The position numbers were made by a program, and so were the translations under genes. 64,000 nt of DNA from Synechococcales cyanobacterium C42_A2020_086 (lineage in GTDB: Bacteria > Cyanobacteriota > Cyanobacteriia > Elainellales > Elainellaceae): contig JACYLU010000008.1 of the NCBI GenBank assembly GCA_015272325.1, positions 186,001 through 250,000 of the forward strand. Direction: 5' to 3'. The notes under the pieces were generated by a model. The model was given only the letters and a program-made list of their open reading frames with translations, was not told where the DNA came from and searched no databases. Every line of letters begins with the position of its first letter. The first letter of the stretch is position 1. Below are positions 20,492 through 31,282 of this stretch, one piece after another.

Positions 20492-21610
20492 ATGGTGTTC
20501 CAATTTGAGAAAACTTCTGGCAAAGCGCTGAGAGTTCCCCTGTTTGCCGTTGCTACTGGGCTGCTTGTTGCGGCTTGTTCTCCCGCTCCGACCACGACTA
20601 CGCAGCCAGGAACGACCGATTCTTCTCCGGTAGAACAGACCAATGCCCCTGCTGAATTGACTGGTGCTGCCGTTGCCACCCCCGAAGTGGAAGTAGATGG
20701 GTCGAGCACCGTGTTCCCGATCACGAATGCGGCGGCTGAAGAATTTCAGAAGGAGAATCCAGATGCGAAGGTCATAGTTGAGTTCTCGGGAACGACTGGG
20801 GGCTTCAGAAAATTCTGTGCGGGCGAAACCGATATCAGCAACGCTTCCCGTCCTATCTCATCGGAAGAGATTGTCACCTGCCGAGAAGCGGGGGTGCGAT
20901 TCATTGAGCTTCCCATTGCCTTTGACGCGCTGACGGTGGTGGTACATCCCGAGAATACCTGGGCCCAGAGCCTGACAGTATCTGAACTGAAAAAAATGTG
21001 GGAACCCGCAGCTCAGGGCAAAATCACCAACTGGAACCAGATTCGTCCTGATTTTCCCAACCGTCCTCTGAAGCTCTACGGCGCGGGCACTGACTCTGGA
21101 ACTTACGACTACTTTGCGGAAGTGATCACCGGTGGCTCTGACCTGCGTTCCGACTTCACGGCTAGTGAAGATGATGATGTGCTGGTGCAAGGTGTAGCCA
21201 ATGACCCTGACGCGCTAGGATTTTTCGGCTTCTCCTACTTCGAGCGCAACCAAGACAAGCTGCGGGCCGTTGCCATTCTCGATGACAGCCAAGGTCGAGC
21301 CACCGAAGCCGTACTTCCATCCCGCGAAGCGGTAGAGAATGCGACCTATGTGCCGCTATCGCGTCCGCTTTTCGTCTATGTTAATGGACGGGCAGCGCAG
21401 CAAAATCCCAACCTGCGCGATTTTATGACATTCTACCTGACCAATGCCCAGCGGATCGTGGAGTCGGTGGATTACATTCCGATGCCGGGCGAAGCCTATG
21501 AAGTTGGCTCTGTTCACCTCTTCAAAGGGGAGTATGGTACGGCCTACGATGGCAAACCTCAGCCTTACCTAACGATTCGAGAAGTGCTGCAAAAGGAGCA
21601 GTCGCTGTAG
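20492..21610 (+). CDS. PstS/SphX-type oxyanion-binding lipoprotein in the ars operon
   Basis: 372 residues with a strong ribosome site (AAGGAGG, 5 nt spacing). Lipobox GLLVAACSPA marks a lipoprotein. The mature part is a phosphate-binding PstS-like fold: VDGSSTVFPITNAAAEEF, FSGTTGGFRKFCAGETDI, NASRPIS, YGAGTDSGTYDYF and VPLSRPLFVYVN. Normally such proteins feed a Pst ABC transporter, but none is adjacent. Here it is the first gene after an ArsR-type operator and precedes acr3 and arsC, so an arsenate-linked or high-affinity phosphate role under arsenic stress is inferred. Confidence 0.85.
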   Translation: MVFQFEKTSGKALRVPLFAVATGLLVAACSPAPTTTTQPGTTDSSPVEQTNAPAELTGAAVATPEVEVDGSSTVFPITNAAAEEFQKENPDAKVIVEFSGTTGGFRKFCAGETDISNASRPISSEEIVTCREAGVRFIELPIAFDALTVVVHPENTWAQSLTVSELKKMWEPAAQGKITNWNQIRPDFPNRPLKLYGAGTDSGTYDYFAEVITGGSDLRSDFTASEDDDVLVQGVANDPDALGFFGFSYFERNQDKLRAVAILDDSQGRATEAVLPSREAVENATYVPLSRPLFVYVNGRAAQQNPNLRDFMTFYLTNAQRIVESVDYIPMPGEAYEVGSVHLFKGEYGTAYDGKPQPYLTIREVLQKEQSL

Positions 21611-21705
21611 CGCTCAATCATCCCAACCATTCAGTGATTCGCCGTCACCTGCAACTCAAGCAACCAGCGACTTAAACAAACGGAAAACGCGTAGAGGAAT
21701 AATCA

Positions 21706-22860
21706 ATGAGAAAATCCGGAGCAAGACCCGCAGCCGTACAGGCAGGAGGAAAACTGAGTGTCTTTGAACGATACTTAACCCTGTGGGTGTTCTTGTGCAT
21801 CATTGCTGGCATTGTCCTAGGACGAGTATTTCCCGGAATTGCTGTTGCGCTTGATGCCATGAGTATCTATCAAGTGTCCATTCCAATTGCTATTTGCCTG
21901 TTCTTCATGATGTATCCCATCATGGTGAAGATTGATTTCTCGCAGGCAGCGCAGGCGGTTCGGGCACCAAAGCCTGTGATCTTAACGCTGATTGTGAACT
22001 GGTTGATTAAACCTTTCACGATGGTAGCCTTTGCGCAATTTTTCCTGGGATGGCTTTTTCGCCCTTGGATTACTGGTACAGAAATCATTCGAGGCACCGA
22101 AGTCGCATTAGCTGACTCCTACATCGCTGGCACCATTTTGCTGGGAATTGCTCCCTGCACCGCCATGGTACTGATGTGGGGGTATTTATCCTACAGCAAC
22201 CAGGGACACACCTTGGTCATGGTGGCGGTGAATTCTTTGACCATGCTATTTCTCTATGCGCCGCTGGGACGTTGGTTACTAGCAGCCAATAATTTAGTTG
22301 TGCCGTGGCAGACCATTGTGTTGTCGGTCTTGATTTATGTGGGCTTGCCGCTGCTGGCTGGCATCTATTCGCGGCATTGGATTCTCAAACATAAGGGGCG
22401 AGCTTGGTTTGAGCGGCAGTTTCTGCATTACCTGACGCCGATTGCGATTACTGCAATGCTGATCACCTTGGTACTCCTGTTTGCGTTCAAAGGAGAGTTA
22501 ATTGTCAATAATCCGCTGCATATTCTGTTGATTGCCGTACCCTTGTTTGTTCAAACCAATTTCATTTTTATCATGGGTTATGTAGCCGGACAGAAGATGC
22601 AGCTTGCCTACGAAGATGCAGCTCCGGCAGCCCTAATTGGTGCCAGCAATCACTTTGAAGTGGCAATTGCCACTGCAGTAACGCTATTTGGGTTGAACTC
22701 GGGGGCGGCCCTGGCCACCGTGGTCGGCGTATTGATTGAGGTGCCAGTAATGCTAATGCTGGTTGAATTTTGCAAGCGTACCGCATTCTGGTTTCCTCGG
22801 GAGCCAGAAAAAGCAACCTTGCCAGACCCGCGCTGCATTCCCAGTGGTTGGAATCAATAG
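21706..22860 (+). CDS. Acr3-family arsenite efflux permease
   Basis: 384 residues with about ten hydrophobic segments. ACR3 hallmarks: [19 protein letters not shown] at the N-terminus, the essential-cysteine motif [15 protein letters not shown], and [20 protein letters not shown]. It expels As(III) from the cytoplasm using the proton gradient. In Synechocystis the equivalent gene is called arsB although it belongs to the Acr3 family. Ribosome site GAGGAA precedes ATG 21706. Second gene of the presumed operon. Confidence 0.92.
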   Translation: MRKSGARPAAVQAGGKLSVFERYLTLWVFLCIIAGIVLGRVFPGIAVALDAMSIYQVSIPIAICLFFMMYPIMVKIDFSQAAQAVRAPKPVILTLIVNWLIKPFTMVAFAQFFLGWLFRPWITGTEIIRGTEVALADSYIAGTILLGIAPCTAMVLMWGYLSYSNQGHTLVMVAVNSLTMLFLYAPLGRWLLAANNLVVPWQTIVLSVLIYVGLPLLAGIYSRHWILKHKGRAWFERQFLHYLTPIAITAMLITLVLLFAFKGELIVNNPLHILLIAVPLFVQTNFIFIMGYVAGQKMQLAYEDAAPAALIGASNHFEVAIATAVTLFGLNSGAALATVVGVLIEVPVMLMLVEFCKRTAFWFPREPEKATLPDPRCIPSGWNQ

Positions 22861-22973
22861 GGACTGTGAGGCGTTCAAGAGCTTCAGAGGTTGCCAAACG
22901 TAGCCCGTTCTCAAACCGTAATGTCTGAAGCACTATTTTTAGACGACTGAATAGATACCGAGGAATTCAGACA

Positions 22974-23384
22974 ATGAAAAAAGTCATGTTTGTTTGCAAG
23001 AAAAATTCGGCGCGATCGCAAATGGCAGAGGGATTTGCCAAAACCCTAGGCAAAGGACAAATTGAAGTCACTAGTTCCGGGCTAGAAGCCAGTCAGGTGC
23101 GCCCCGAGGCGATTGCTGCGATGAAAGACGTTGGTATTGACATCACAGACCAATACTCTAAGCCCCTCAGCGACTTCAACGCGGAAGATTTTGATGCGGT
23201 CATTTCCCTCTGCGGCTGTGGCGTCAACCTGCCTCCAGAATGGGTAATGCGGGAAGTGTTTGAAGATTGGCAACTCGATGACCCTGCTGAGCAGCCCGAC
23301 ATTTTTCCCCGCGTGCGGGATGAAATCAAAGTCCGGGTTGAGCAGTTGATTGCTTCCCTCAATGCATCGGCAACCGTAGGATAA
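22974..23384 (+). CDS. arsC: Arsenate reductase, cyanobacterial three-cysteine type
   Basis: 136 residues of the low-molecular-weight phosphatase fold. Catalytic loop VCKKNSARSQMAEG has Cys8, and SLCGCGV supplies Cys80 and Cys82, the same three positions used by Synechocystis ArsC, which works with glutathione/glutaredoxin. PEWVMREVFEDWQLDDPA is also typical. It converts arsenate to arsenite, the substrate of the Acr3 pump encoded just upstream (113 bp gap). Confidence 0.93.
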   Translation: MKKVMFVCKKNSARSQMAEGFAKTLGKGQIEVTSSGLEASQVRPEAIAAMKDVGIDITDQYSKPLSDFNAEDFDAVISLCGCGVNLPPEWVMREVFEDWQLDDPAEQPDIFPRVRDEIKVRVEQLIASLNASATVG

Positions 23385-23418
23385 CGCCCAGCCGTTCGGT
23401 CCATAGGAATATTCAACC

Positions 23419-23880
23419 ATGCAGGAGCAAACGACACAGCCCATCTCTGAGAACCTCTGGTGGGTCATTCCCGGCAAGTTGGCAGGGGTACGCAAACCAG
23501 ACCCGGAAGAGATCCCCAAATTGCGGGCGGCGGGAATTGGAGCGATCGTCTCAGTCATGGATGATCCATCGAATCTGGATCAGTATCAGCAGGCGAATTT
23601 GCCCTATCGTTGGCTGCCGACCAAAGGCGGTACTGCCCCTACCCCAGAGCAACTTCAAGACTTGCAGTCCTTTGTGGATCAGCACCATCAGCTAGGTCGC
23701 GCCGTTGCGGTTCATTGTACGAGTGGCAACCGTCGCACCGGAACGATGCTGGCCGCCTACTTGATTCGGGCAGGGGCATCCTACGAGGAAGCGATGCAGA
23801 CCATTCAGACTGCCAATCCCAACGCCGAGCTACGAGAGGCGCAAATGAGCTTTTTGCAGGACTTAGCGGCAGCCCAGTAG
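23419..23880 (+). CDS. Dual-specificity phosphatase-like protein
   Basis: 153 residues. The Cys-dependent phosphatase loop AVHCTSGNRRTGTMLAAYLI contains HC-x5-R, with an upstream Asp-bearing segment (SVMDDPSNLDQY). The fold is that of small dual-specificity or PTP-like phosphatases. It lies 34 bp after arsC on the same strand and so is probably the last gene of the arsenic operon. A role in arsenate or phosphate handling is only inferred. Confidence 0.8.
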   Translation: MQEQTTQPISENLWWVIPGKLAGVRKPDPEEIPKLRAAGIGAIVSVMDDPSNLDQYQQANLPYRWLPTKGGTAPTPEQLQDLQSFVDQHHQLGRAVAVHCTSGNRRTGTMLAAYLIRAGASYEEAMQTIQTANPNAELREAQMSFLQDLAAAQ

Positions 23881-23941
23881 GGCAGTGAGCCTAGCCTCGG
23901 CTTATGCTTGCCATCACTGACTCGCCATAACTTGTGGATCT

Positions 23942-24085
23942 TCAGGGTTTAAGGTGAAGCAGCGAAAGTAAGATTTCCACGGGTTGCTCTCCCGCATGAG
24001 ACTCAGGGGAAGCGGTCACGGCGATGGTCATCACGGCGAGCAGAGCGGTGATTAAAGCGCTGATGTTGCAAGAGGGCAATTTCAT
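23942..24085 (-). CDS. Possible small secreted peptide
   Basis: A 47-codon frame that starts MKLPSCNISALITALLAVMT and continues IAVTASPESHAGEQPVEILL. This reads as a short signal peptide with an SPESHA-G-type cleavage region and a 15-20 residue mature peptide. GGA stands about 8 nt before the ATG. It lies between the arsenic and chaperonin operons on the opposite strand. No homologue known to me; the call rests on shape alone. Confidence 0.35.
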   Translation of the reverse strand: MKLPSCNISALITALLAVMTIAVTASPESHAGEQPVEILLSLLHLKP

Positions 24086-24653
24086 AGCAAGTATTCCAGC
24101 AGACAAGGAGCAGTCAGGAACGAATGTGGTCAGTCTAGTGGTCAGTCTAAAATTAGCGACTGATCAGCGTTCTATGCCTTATTGGTCCTGTAGCGGTTTT
24201 TCTGGCAGTTGCACAGCAGATAGTGCTTTCAGAGTTCTGCAAAGAATTGGTGAGGTGCAGAAGTCGTGCACTCTATTTGATTGAGATGAGGACCAGTTGG
24301 GTGAGGATGACCTAGATGCGACCGTTGAAGCCACAAGAATTGCAGATGCACAATCGACACCATTAAAGCTGATACAGCAGCTGATACAGTCGAGAAGATG
24401 CAAGCCCACAGAACAGCGACGCAATTGCCGTTGCGGACCTGATTCTGAATACGTTCTGAATACGTCCTGAATCGAGGAAAGATGGCAATTGCACTTGACA
24501 AATCTAGCCGTCATTCTGGCATGGGAGGGGCAGTCGGTACTCTATCGTCTCCGCAATCTTCATTGAAGCTGCCCATTGAAGCAGGTTTTCCTGAAGGCAA
24601 GATGAATTTCAACCGATCAGGTTCAGTCCTATTTAAGACCCCTAGACCCCTCA
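24086..24653. other. Intergenic region before groESL, with a short tandem repeat
   Basis: About 570 bp without a convincing gene. TTCTGAATACG is repeated about three times at 24443-24474. Open frames present have no conserved features. Confidence 0.4.
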
Positions 24654-24669
24654 GTTCGGGAACCCGTAC
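24654..24669 (+). promoter_or_regulatory. K-box of the groESL promoter
   Basis: GTTCGG-GAAC-CCGTAC fits the published cyanobacterial K-box pattern GTTCGG-NNAN-CCNNAC exactly. This element is linked to light and heat induction of groESL1 in cyanobacteria. It lies 49 bp before the CIRCE. Confidence 0.8.
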
Positions 24670-24690
24670 TCCTAAAGATAGACCTGTGGG

Positions 24691-24744
24691 TTGCACTTGT
24701 TCCCACGGTTGGTTAAATTAGCACTCAGGAGTCGAGAGTGCTAA
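24691..24744 (+). promoter_or_regulatory. groESL promoter with CIRCE operator
   Basis: TTGCAC (24691) and TTAAAT (24713) form a plausible sigma-70 promoter. A perfect CIRCE follows: TTAGCACTC (24718-24726), 9-bp spacer, GAGTGCTAA (24736-24744), overlapping the -10/+1 region. HrcA, encoded at 58455-59555, is the expected repressor. Confidence 0.93.
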
Positions 24745-24877
24745 TCTTAAGACTCAAGGCTTTTTGTGATTCGCAGAGGCAGCGTCCCTAGAGCTGGGGG
24801 CTGTTTTCTGTTGAATATTCACTTGACCCCGTCTAGACCAAGTCTAAAGTTGCAAGCGAATCTGGAGAATTTAGTGT

Positions 24878-25189
24878 ATGGCAGCTGTATCTCTAAGCGT
24901 TTCCACGGTTAAGCCTCTTGGAGATCGCGTGTTTGTCAAGGTCAGCGCGTCTGAAGAGAAGACCGCTGGTGGCATTCTGCTCCCCGATACCGCCAAAGAG
25001 AAGCCTCAAGTCGGCGAAGTGGCGGCAGTGGGCCCTGGCAAGCGCAGCGATGACGGTACTCGTCAAGAGATGGAAGTGAAAGTCGGCGACAAAGTCCTGT
25101 ACTCCAAGTACGCTGGTACCGACATCAAGCTGGGCAGCGAAGAGTATGTTCTGCTGTCGGAAAAGGACATTTTGGCAATTGTGTCCTAA
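24878..25189 (+). CDS. groES: Co-chaperonin GroES
   Basis: 103 residues. Conserved GroES blocks are visible: [12 protein letters not shown], the mobile loop [29 protein letters not shown], and [20 protein letters not shown]. It caps the GroEL ring as a heptamer and is cytoplasmic. GGAG lies upstream of the ATG. First gene of the operon, 154 bp before groEL, driven by the K-box/CIRCE promoter. Confidence 0.97.
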   Translation: MAAVSLSVSTVKPLGDRVFVKVSASEEKTAGGILLPDTAKEKPQVGEVAAVGPGKRSDDGTRQEMEVKVGDKVLYSKYAGTDIKLGSEEYVLLSEKDILAIVS

Positions 25190-25340
25190 TAATCCCGTCC
25201 TCAAGAGTAGCTGCTAAGAAGTAGCGCTGGACTGGGTAACCATAGTGCCAAACGGTATTTGCTGATGCCCACGCCGCTGCTCTTAGTGGTTTTCAACAGC
25301 TGATTCGACCCTAACTTATCGTTAACTGGATCAAGATTGA

Positions 25341-26981
<1,641 letters not shown>

Positions 26982-27107
26982 GTCGCTGCTTAGACGTGGG
27001 GAACTGAGTTGATCACTAAGTCGATCTCAGTCTCCCGTCTCATCCCCTTCACTCACTTCACTCAATAGAGTCAAGTAGAGAGAGACGAAAGTAAGACGAA
27101 AGTAAAT

Positions 27108-27141
27108 AGAGGCGCAGGCGGTATGATCCTGTGCCTCTTTA
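27108..27141 (+). terminator. Probable terminator of groESL
   Basis: Arms 27108-27118 (AGAGGCGCAGG) and 27128-27138 (CCTGTGCCTCT) form an 11-bp hairpin with one G-T pair and a 9-nt loop, followed by a weak T run. Located 126 bp after groEL. Confidence 0.6.
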
Positions 27142-27317
27142 TGTTGGTCTGTATGTTGACATTTGTGTTGACATCTTTACTTACAGCGGCTTCGCTATTG
27201 ATTGGCTACAGCGTAACCGTGCTGAATAGCGATTTCAGACATTGGTCTGTATCTAGTGATTCCGGAAACCGCTGTAATAGCCTCTATGGCAAATCTCTGT
27301 GGCAAATTCTTTGCGCT

Positions 27318-28895
27318 CTACCTCTGATGAGCTAGCAGCGGGGTCTGCTGGGACTGCGGCTGCCCAGAACGCTGGCGAATCGTCTTCCCGGTCAACAGTT
27401 CCACCACATCCATGCCGTTGCTAATCACACCGGGAACGCTAGGATAACCCGCACTCGCTCCGACCAGCATCAGGTTGGGCAATTCGGTAGTGTAGCCGAG
27501 GCGGTTCAGCCCCACTTGGCGAGGCACGAGCTTAGCGCCGTAAATATTGCCCTGGGGTTGTCCCAGATAATGCTCACTGGTGGTAGGGGTGCCGTAGACC
27601 TTGAGGCGGGTGTAGGCATCGATATCGGGAATCAGATCACGGACGCTGGTCATGATCGATTGATACACTTCACGCTTTTTGGCCTTGTAGGCACGCAAAT
27701 CGGTCTGGCGGAGTTGCTGGAACGGCTCGTATGGGCAAACCGTTGCCACCTCTAGCACATGATGTCCCTCGGGAGCCATACCCGGCTCGCTCGATTTCAT
27801 CGTCGGGCAGGAGAGGAAGATCCAGGGATGTTCCAGATTGCCCATGAGCTGTTGCTGATAGGCCCGATTCAGATCGCCCGTGGGGTAATACCAGATATTC
27901 CAGTTGCCGATGCCATAGCGCTGCGGTTCAAAGCGGCTGTCTAGCCCAAGATAAATGTTGAAGGCACTGGCAGAATAGTCGTAGCTTGTCAAGCGGCGAT
28001 ACTCAGAGTCGCTGAGGGCATTGGGACGATGCATGAGCTGCACCGTTAGCTTAGGGTCAAGATCACTGATGTAGGCATGTTTGGCGTAATAAACTGTCCC
28101 GCCCGCCGTAACACTCTGCACCTGCCGCCGCTGCACTTCGATATGCTCAACTGGCGTCGAGTAGCGCACGATGCTGCCGCCAGCGGTAATCGCTTCCACA
28201 ATCGTATCCACAAAATTCTGGAAGTGATGCTTGGGATAGTAGGCCCCTTCTGAATAATCCCAAACCAAAGAAGTATGGGTAATCAAGGCAATCTCGTTGG
28301 GTGGCAAGGCATAATCGCCGCTCTGCCCAGCTAACAGAGCCTGTAGTTTGGGCGATAGCCCGATGTGGTCATACAGCGTTTGCAGCGTCCAGTTGCGCTT
28401 GAGAAACAAATTCCAATACTTGGGCAGCTTCAGCCAGTCACTCCACTTCTGGTCATACCAGCGGACCTCCTGCACCAAACTCCGCAGGTCGTGATGGAGC
28501 TGTTGGATCTCGTCGCAGTAGCGCTGAATCGGCTCGGCTTCGTCGGGAAACGTGCTCAGCAACCGTGCCCGCAAAGTATCCCAGTTCAAAGGAATGGCGA
28601 AATCCACTTCAGGTGTAATCACCCGATCAATGCAGTTGGGATCCAGGGAGTTGAAGGCAACGTTGCGCTCGATGTACTGCAAAAATTGATCGATGGTTTG
28701 CCCGGCCCCACACTGGGAGATATAGTGCACATCCGCACAGAAGTGATAGTTGCCATAGGGGAAGGTATGGCAGCATCCTCCCGGCAGGTAATGTTGCTCC
28801 AGCACAATCACACGATAGCCCTGACGAGTCAGACAGGCGGCAGCCGAGAGACCTCCCAACCCTGCGCCTAGAACCACATAGTCATAGCTTTCCAT
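27318..28895 (-). CDS. FAD-dependent oxidoreductase, CrtI/RetSat-like
   Basis: 525 residues. The N-terminal dinucleotide fold YDYVVLGAGLGGLSAAACL followed by VIVLEQHYLPGGCCHTFPY is typical of phytoene-desaturase-related enzymes, and LPNLMLVGASAGYPSVPGVI closes the FAD domain. Length and motifs fit the clade containing carotene isomerase CrtH and retinol saturase, but the exact substrate cannot be told. It probably acts on a carotenoid or other isoprenoid at the membrane. No carotenoid genes are adjacent. Convergent with groEL. Confidence 0.8.
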   Translation of the reverse strand: MESYDYVVLGAGLGGLSAAACLTRQGYRVIVLEQHYLPGGCCHTFPYGNYHFCADVHYISQCGAGQTIDQFLQYIERNVAFNSLDPNCIDRVITPEVDFAIPLNWDTLRARLLSTFPDEAEPIQRYCDEIQQLHHDLRSLVQEVRWYDQKWSDWLKLPKYWNLFLKRNWTLQTLYDHIGLSPKLQALLAGQSGDYALPPNEIALITHTSLVWDYSEGAYYPKHHFQNFVDTIVEAITAGGSIVRYSTPVEHIEVQRRQVQSVTAGGTVYYAKHAYISDLDPKLTVQLMHRPNALSDSEYRRLTSYDYSASAFNIYLGLDSRFEPQRYGIGNWNIWYYPTGDLNRAYQQQLMGNLEHPWIFLSCPTMKSSEPGMAPEGHHVLEVATVCPYEPFQQLRQTDLRAYKAKKREVYQSIMTSVRDLIPDIDAYTRLKVYGTPTTSEHYLGQPQGNIYGAKLVPRQVGLNRLGYTTELPNLMLVGASAGYPSVPGVISNGMDVVELLTGKTIRQRSGQPQSQQTPLLAHQR

Positions 28896-29072
28896 ACTGA
28901 GACTCCTGGTTATGCTCGTGAGTATTCCCGTTGGATGTCTGTTCAGCAGACTACCTAGCTTTACGGTAGAGAGTAAAGTTGAGGATTCTATGAGGATTTC
29001 ACGAGGATTTCACGCTGAAACCGATTATCAGGAGATGATACGCTTTTGCCATGAAGGAATCGCTTCCTCAGT

Positions 29073-29410
29073 TTAGTGAGCCATTAGTGAGCAAGCATTG
29101 TGCTGGAGCGTGATCGTGCGCAGCGTAACTAGAGAAGTTTCAGGAGTTGGCAGCACAAACTGCCGTCCGCACTCCTGGCAGCGGAATCGAGATTTACCGT
29201 GGATGAGTATGTCCGTCAATGTTTCCAGAGGCTTTTGACTTTGAACTGGTATCGAGGTTAAACATTTGCTTAATCCTCGTTGAGGATGCGAAACTCACGT
29301 TCCCAAATCTGTTGTTGTTCTGGAGTTAAAATTTGGCTGATTGTTCGCAGATAAGCGGTCAACGATGGGTTTCGCCAATGCCAGATACAGTTGAATACTT
29401 TAGTTGCTGC
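29073..29410 (-). pseudogene. Degraded gene fragments (zinc-ribbon piece and a C-terminal tail)
   Basis: Two adjacent minus-strand scraps. The piece at 29270-29410 encodes a C-terminal tail ending ILTPEQQQIWEREFRILNED with no start codon. The other (29073 to about 29290) contains KSRFRCQECGRQFVLP, a zinc-ribbon knuckle like those in transposases, in another frame. Neither has a start or a full domain, so both look like remains of decayed genes just upstream of the CRISPR region. Confidence 0.4.
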
Positions 29411-29544
29411 CTAGAGCCACTATAGCTTTCAAGCTTTCAACGCGCAACGTGACTTGCACCCGCTGCTAGAATAACCGGTAGTTTGGCTACATTCCCTGAC
29501 TGAAAACTCGTTGAGATGCCGTTCAGAGTTCTCTGCTTTTTGCC

Positions 29545-30852
29545 ATGTCCACCATCTTGCTCATTACCGTTGGCGGTTCTCCTCAACCGATTATCACCGC
29601 GATTCAATCCCTCACTCCCGATCGCACCGTGTTCATTTGTTCCGATGGTGCTAGAGGTAGCGTTTCTCAGGTGATTGGCGAGGGAACGCCCTGCGAAATG
29701 CGGCGGGGAGCAGAGGTGGTGGAACGGTTGCCGAATTTGCCGACCCATTTGGGCCTGGGCGATCGCTTTCATCCAGACACCGATCTAGTGCGCCTGGACA
29801 ATCCCGATGATTTGGCCGAGTGCTACGGACGCATTGCCGCCAAAATCAATGAAATCAAAACCACCGATCCCAATGCCCAGCTTCTGGCAGACTATACAGG
29901 CGGCACCAAAACCATGTCCCTGGCGCTGGGCATGGCGGCATTGGACTATGGCGTAACACTATACCTGACCACCAATGCCACCCGCGAAAATCTGATTCGG
30001 GTGGAGCGGGGCGAATCGACTGAACGGGCACCCACTACCCTGCTGACCGTGGAACGCACGCTCAACCAGGATCTGCCTCGGTTTTTGCAGGACTATAACT
30101 ACAGCGGGGCGATCGCCACCCTGCAAACCCTGCTGCAATCCCTGGAACTGCCCCAGGATCAGAAACGCAAACTCCGGGAATGGTTGGATATTTACAAAGG
30201 TTTTGATGCTTGGGATCGGTTTGATCACCAAACGGCTTGGGATTTACTTTCCCTGCACATGAATCAGGTACAGTCTTACGGACTGGCGCTCAAGCGCGTC
30301 CTCAGCAGTCGCCAGGCGATTGACCCTACCTTTCAGCCAACCGAGACGATTCCTGGTCACGGCTACGAACTGGTGGAAGACCTGCTGCTCAATGCCCAGC
30401 GTCGTGCCCACCAGCAGCGCTATGACGATGCCGTTGGTCGGTTGTATCGAGCACTAGAGTTACTGGCGCAAATTCGCCTGCGGCAGACCTATGAGTTGCA
30501 AACGGGGGACATTGATCTGGAAAAGTTACCTGCCGAATTGCAGGAGAAGTACAGCGCTGAGCGCAATCCCCGCAACGGCAAAATTCAGCTTCCGTTGTGG
30601 AAAAGCTATCTCCTATTGAGCGAGTTGGCCAACGATCCCCTAGGGCAACGGTTTCAGGCACACGCCAAATCCCTGGAAAATGCGCTCCAGGTACGCAATT
30701 ATTCCTTATTTGCCCACGGTTTTCAGCCCATAACGGAAAGCGACTACCGTCAGACCGGGCAGGTGATTCAAACTTTCATCGCAACCGCTTTAGATGCACT
30801 CATTCCCAGCAAAAAGCGCCATCCCCTGCCCCAGTTTCCAACTAGCTTGTGA
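29545..30852 (+). CDS. CRISPR-associated CARF-HEPN protein, TIGR02710 type
   Basis: 435 residues. The N-terminal Rossmann-like CARF domain opens ILLITVGGSPQPIITAI and has the ligand-loop motif LLADYTGGTKTMSLALGMA. The C-terminal half is helical and ends with RNYSLFAHGF, an R-x6-H motif of HEPN ribonucleases. By analogy with Csm6/Csx1, it should bind a cyclic oligoadenylate made by Cas10 and then cut RNA non-specifically. No Cas10 is encoded in the window. A degraded second copy of its 3' end lies at 36462-36620, showing that the locus was duplicated. HIP1 octamers occur inside. Confidence 0.88.
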   Translation: MSTILLITVGGSPQPIITAIQSLTPDRTVFICSDGARGSVSQVIGEGTPCEMRRGAEVVERLPNLPTHLGLGDRFHPDTDLVRLDNPDDLAECYGRIAAKINEIKTTDPNAQLLADYTGGTKTMSLALGMAALDYGVTLYLTTNATRENLIRVERGESTERAPTTLLTVERTLNQDLPRFLQDYNYSGAIATLQTLLQSLELPQDQKRKLREWLDIYKGFDAWDRFDHQTAWDLLSLHMNQVQSYGLALKRVLSSRQAIDPTFQPTETIPGHGYELVEDLLLNAQRRAHQQRYDDAVGRLYRALELLAQIRLRQTYELQTGDIDLEKLPAELQEKYSAERNPRNGKIQLPLWKSYLLLSELANDPLGQRFQAHAKSLENALQVRNYSLFAHGFQPITESDYRQTGQVIQTFIATALDALIPSKKRHPLPQFPTSL

Positions 30853-30873
30853 ATCGGGGGTCAAGCTTGAGTG

Positions 30874-31032
30874 TCTGCGGCTTTGCGGGCGAGTCTAGCG
30901 TAAGGTGCGGCAGCACATCAAGCCAGAAGAGGACAACGTTCGCTTTTACTGGATTCCAACGGATGCACTCCCCAGAGTGCTGACCCTGGGCAGCGGCCCA
31001 CCCGAACCGCCCCCAGAGTTTTATATCATTTA
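30874..31032 (+). pseudogene. Deletion scar: 3' ends of cas6 and cas2 joined
   Basis: 30874-30902 matches the last codons of cas6 (compare 37418-37446), and 30902-31032 matches the last 131 bp of cas2 (compare 40434-40564) with about six base differences. The rest of cas6, all of RT-cas1 and the 5' half of cas2 are gone from this copy. The join lies at a short shared AGG. Confidence 0.88.
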
Positions 31033-31282
31033 ACAATTGCCGGTCGTTTTTTGAGCCGACCTGGATTATGATGAGCCTATTGGCGATGACCGCCATAGGT
31101 CGGCTGAACCTTGAAAACCGCATGATTTCGTTGACCTATGGCGATGGCTTGCCCCATCAGGGTTTCAGCCATCAAAGTTTCCTGATTTTTGAGCCTTCGT
31201 GCCCTGATTTTCAGGTCAAGAATGACCTATGGAGATCGAGGGTACTGAACCTCTCAGCCTGTAAAGGTTCCAGAAGGCCACC
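31033..31282 (+). promoter_or_regulatory. CRISPR leader, array 1
   Basis: 250 bp with no difference seen from the leader at 40565-40814. It contains TGACCTATGG at 31132 and 31223 and the inverted CCATAGGTC at 31093-31101. These are candidate sites for Cas1-Cas2 docking or a host factor; the closest ends 46 bp before the first repeat. The array promoter should lie here. Confidence 0.85.

Noticed and set aside
24482-24721. Open frames on both strands in the groESL upstream region
   Set aside because: They cover the K-box and promoter, have no conserved features and look like chance frames.
26990-27060. Imperfect hairpin just after groEL
   Set aside because: No T run follows. The hairpin at 27108-27141 is a better terminator.
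27123-27335. 70-codon hydrophobic frame after groEL
   Set aside because: It starts inside the terminator hairpin, has no ribosome site and runs into the end of the convergent oxidoreductase gene.
30842-31123. Minus-strand frame covering the cas2 scar and leader, repeated at 40341-40655
   Set aside because: It is the antisense of cas2 and the leader. It appears twice only because the region is duplicated.
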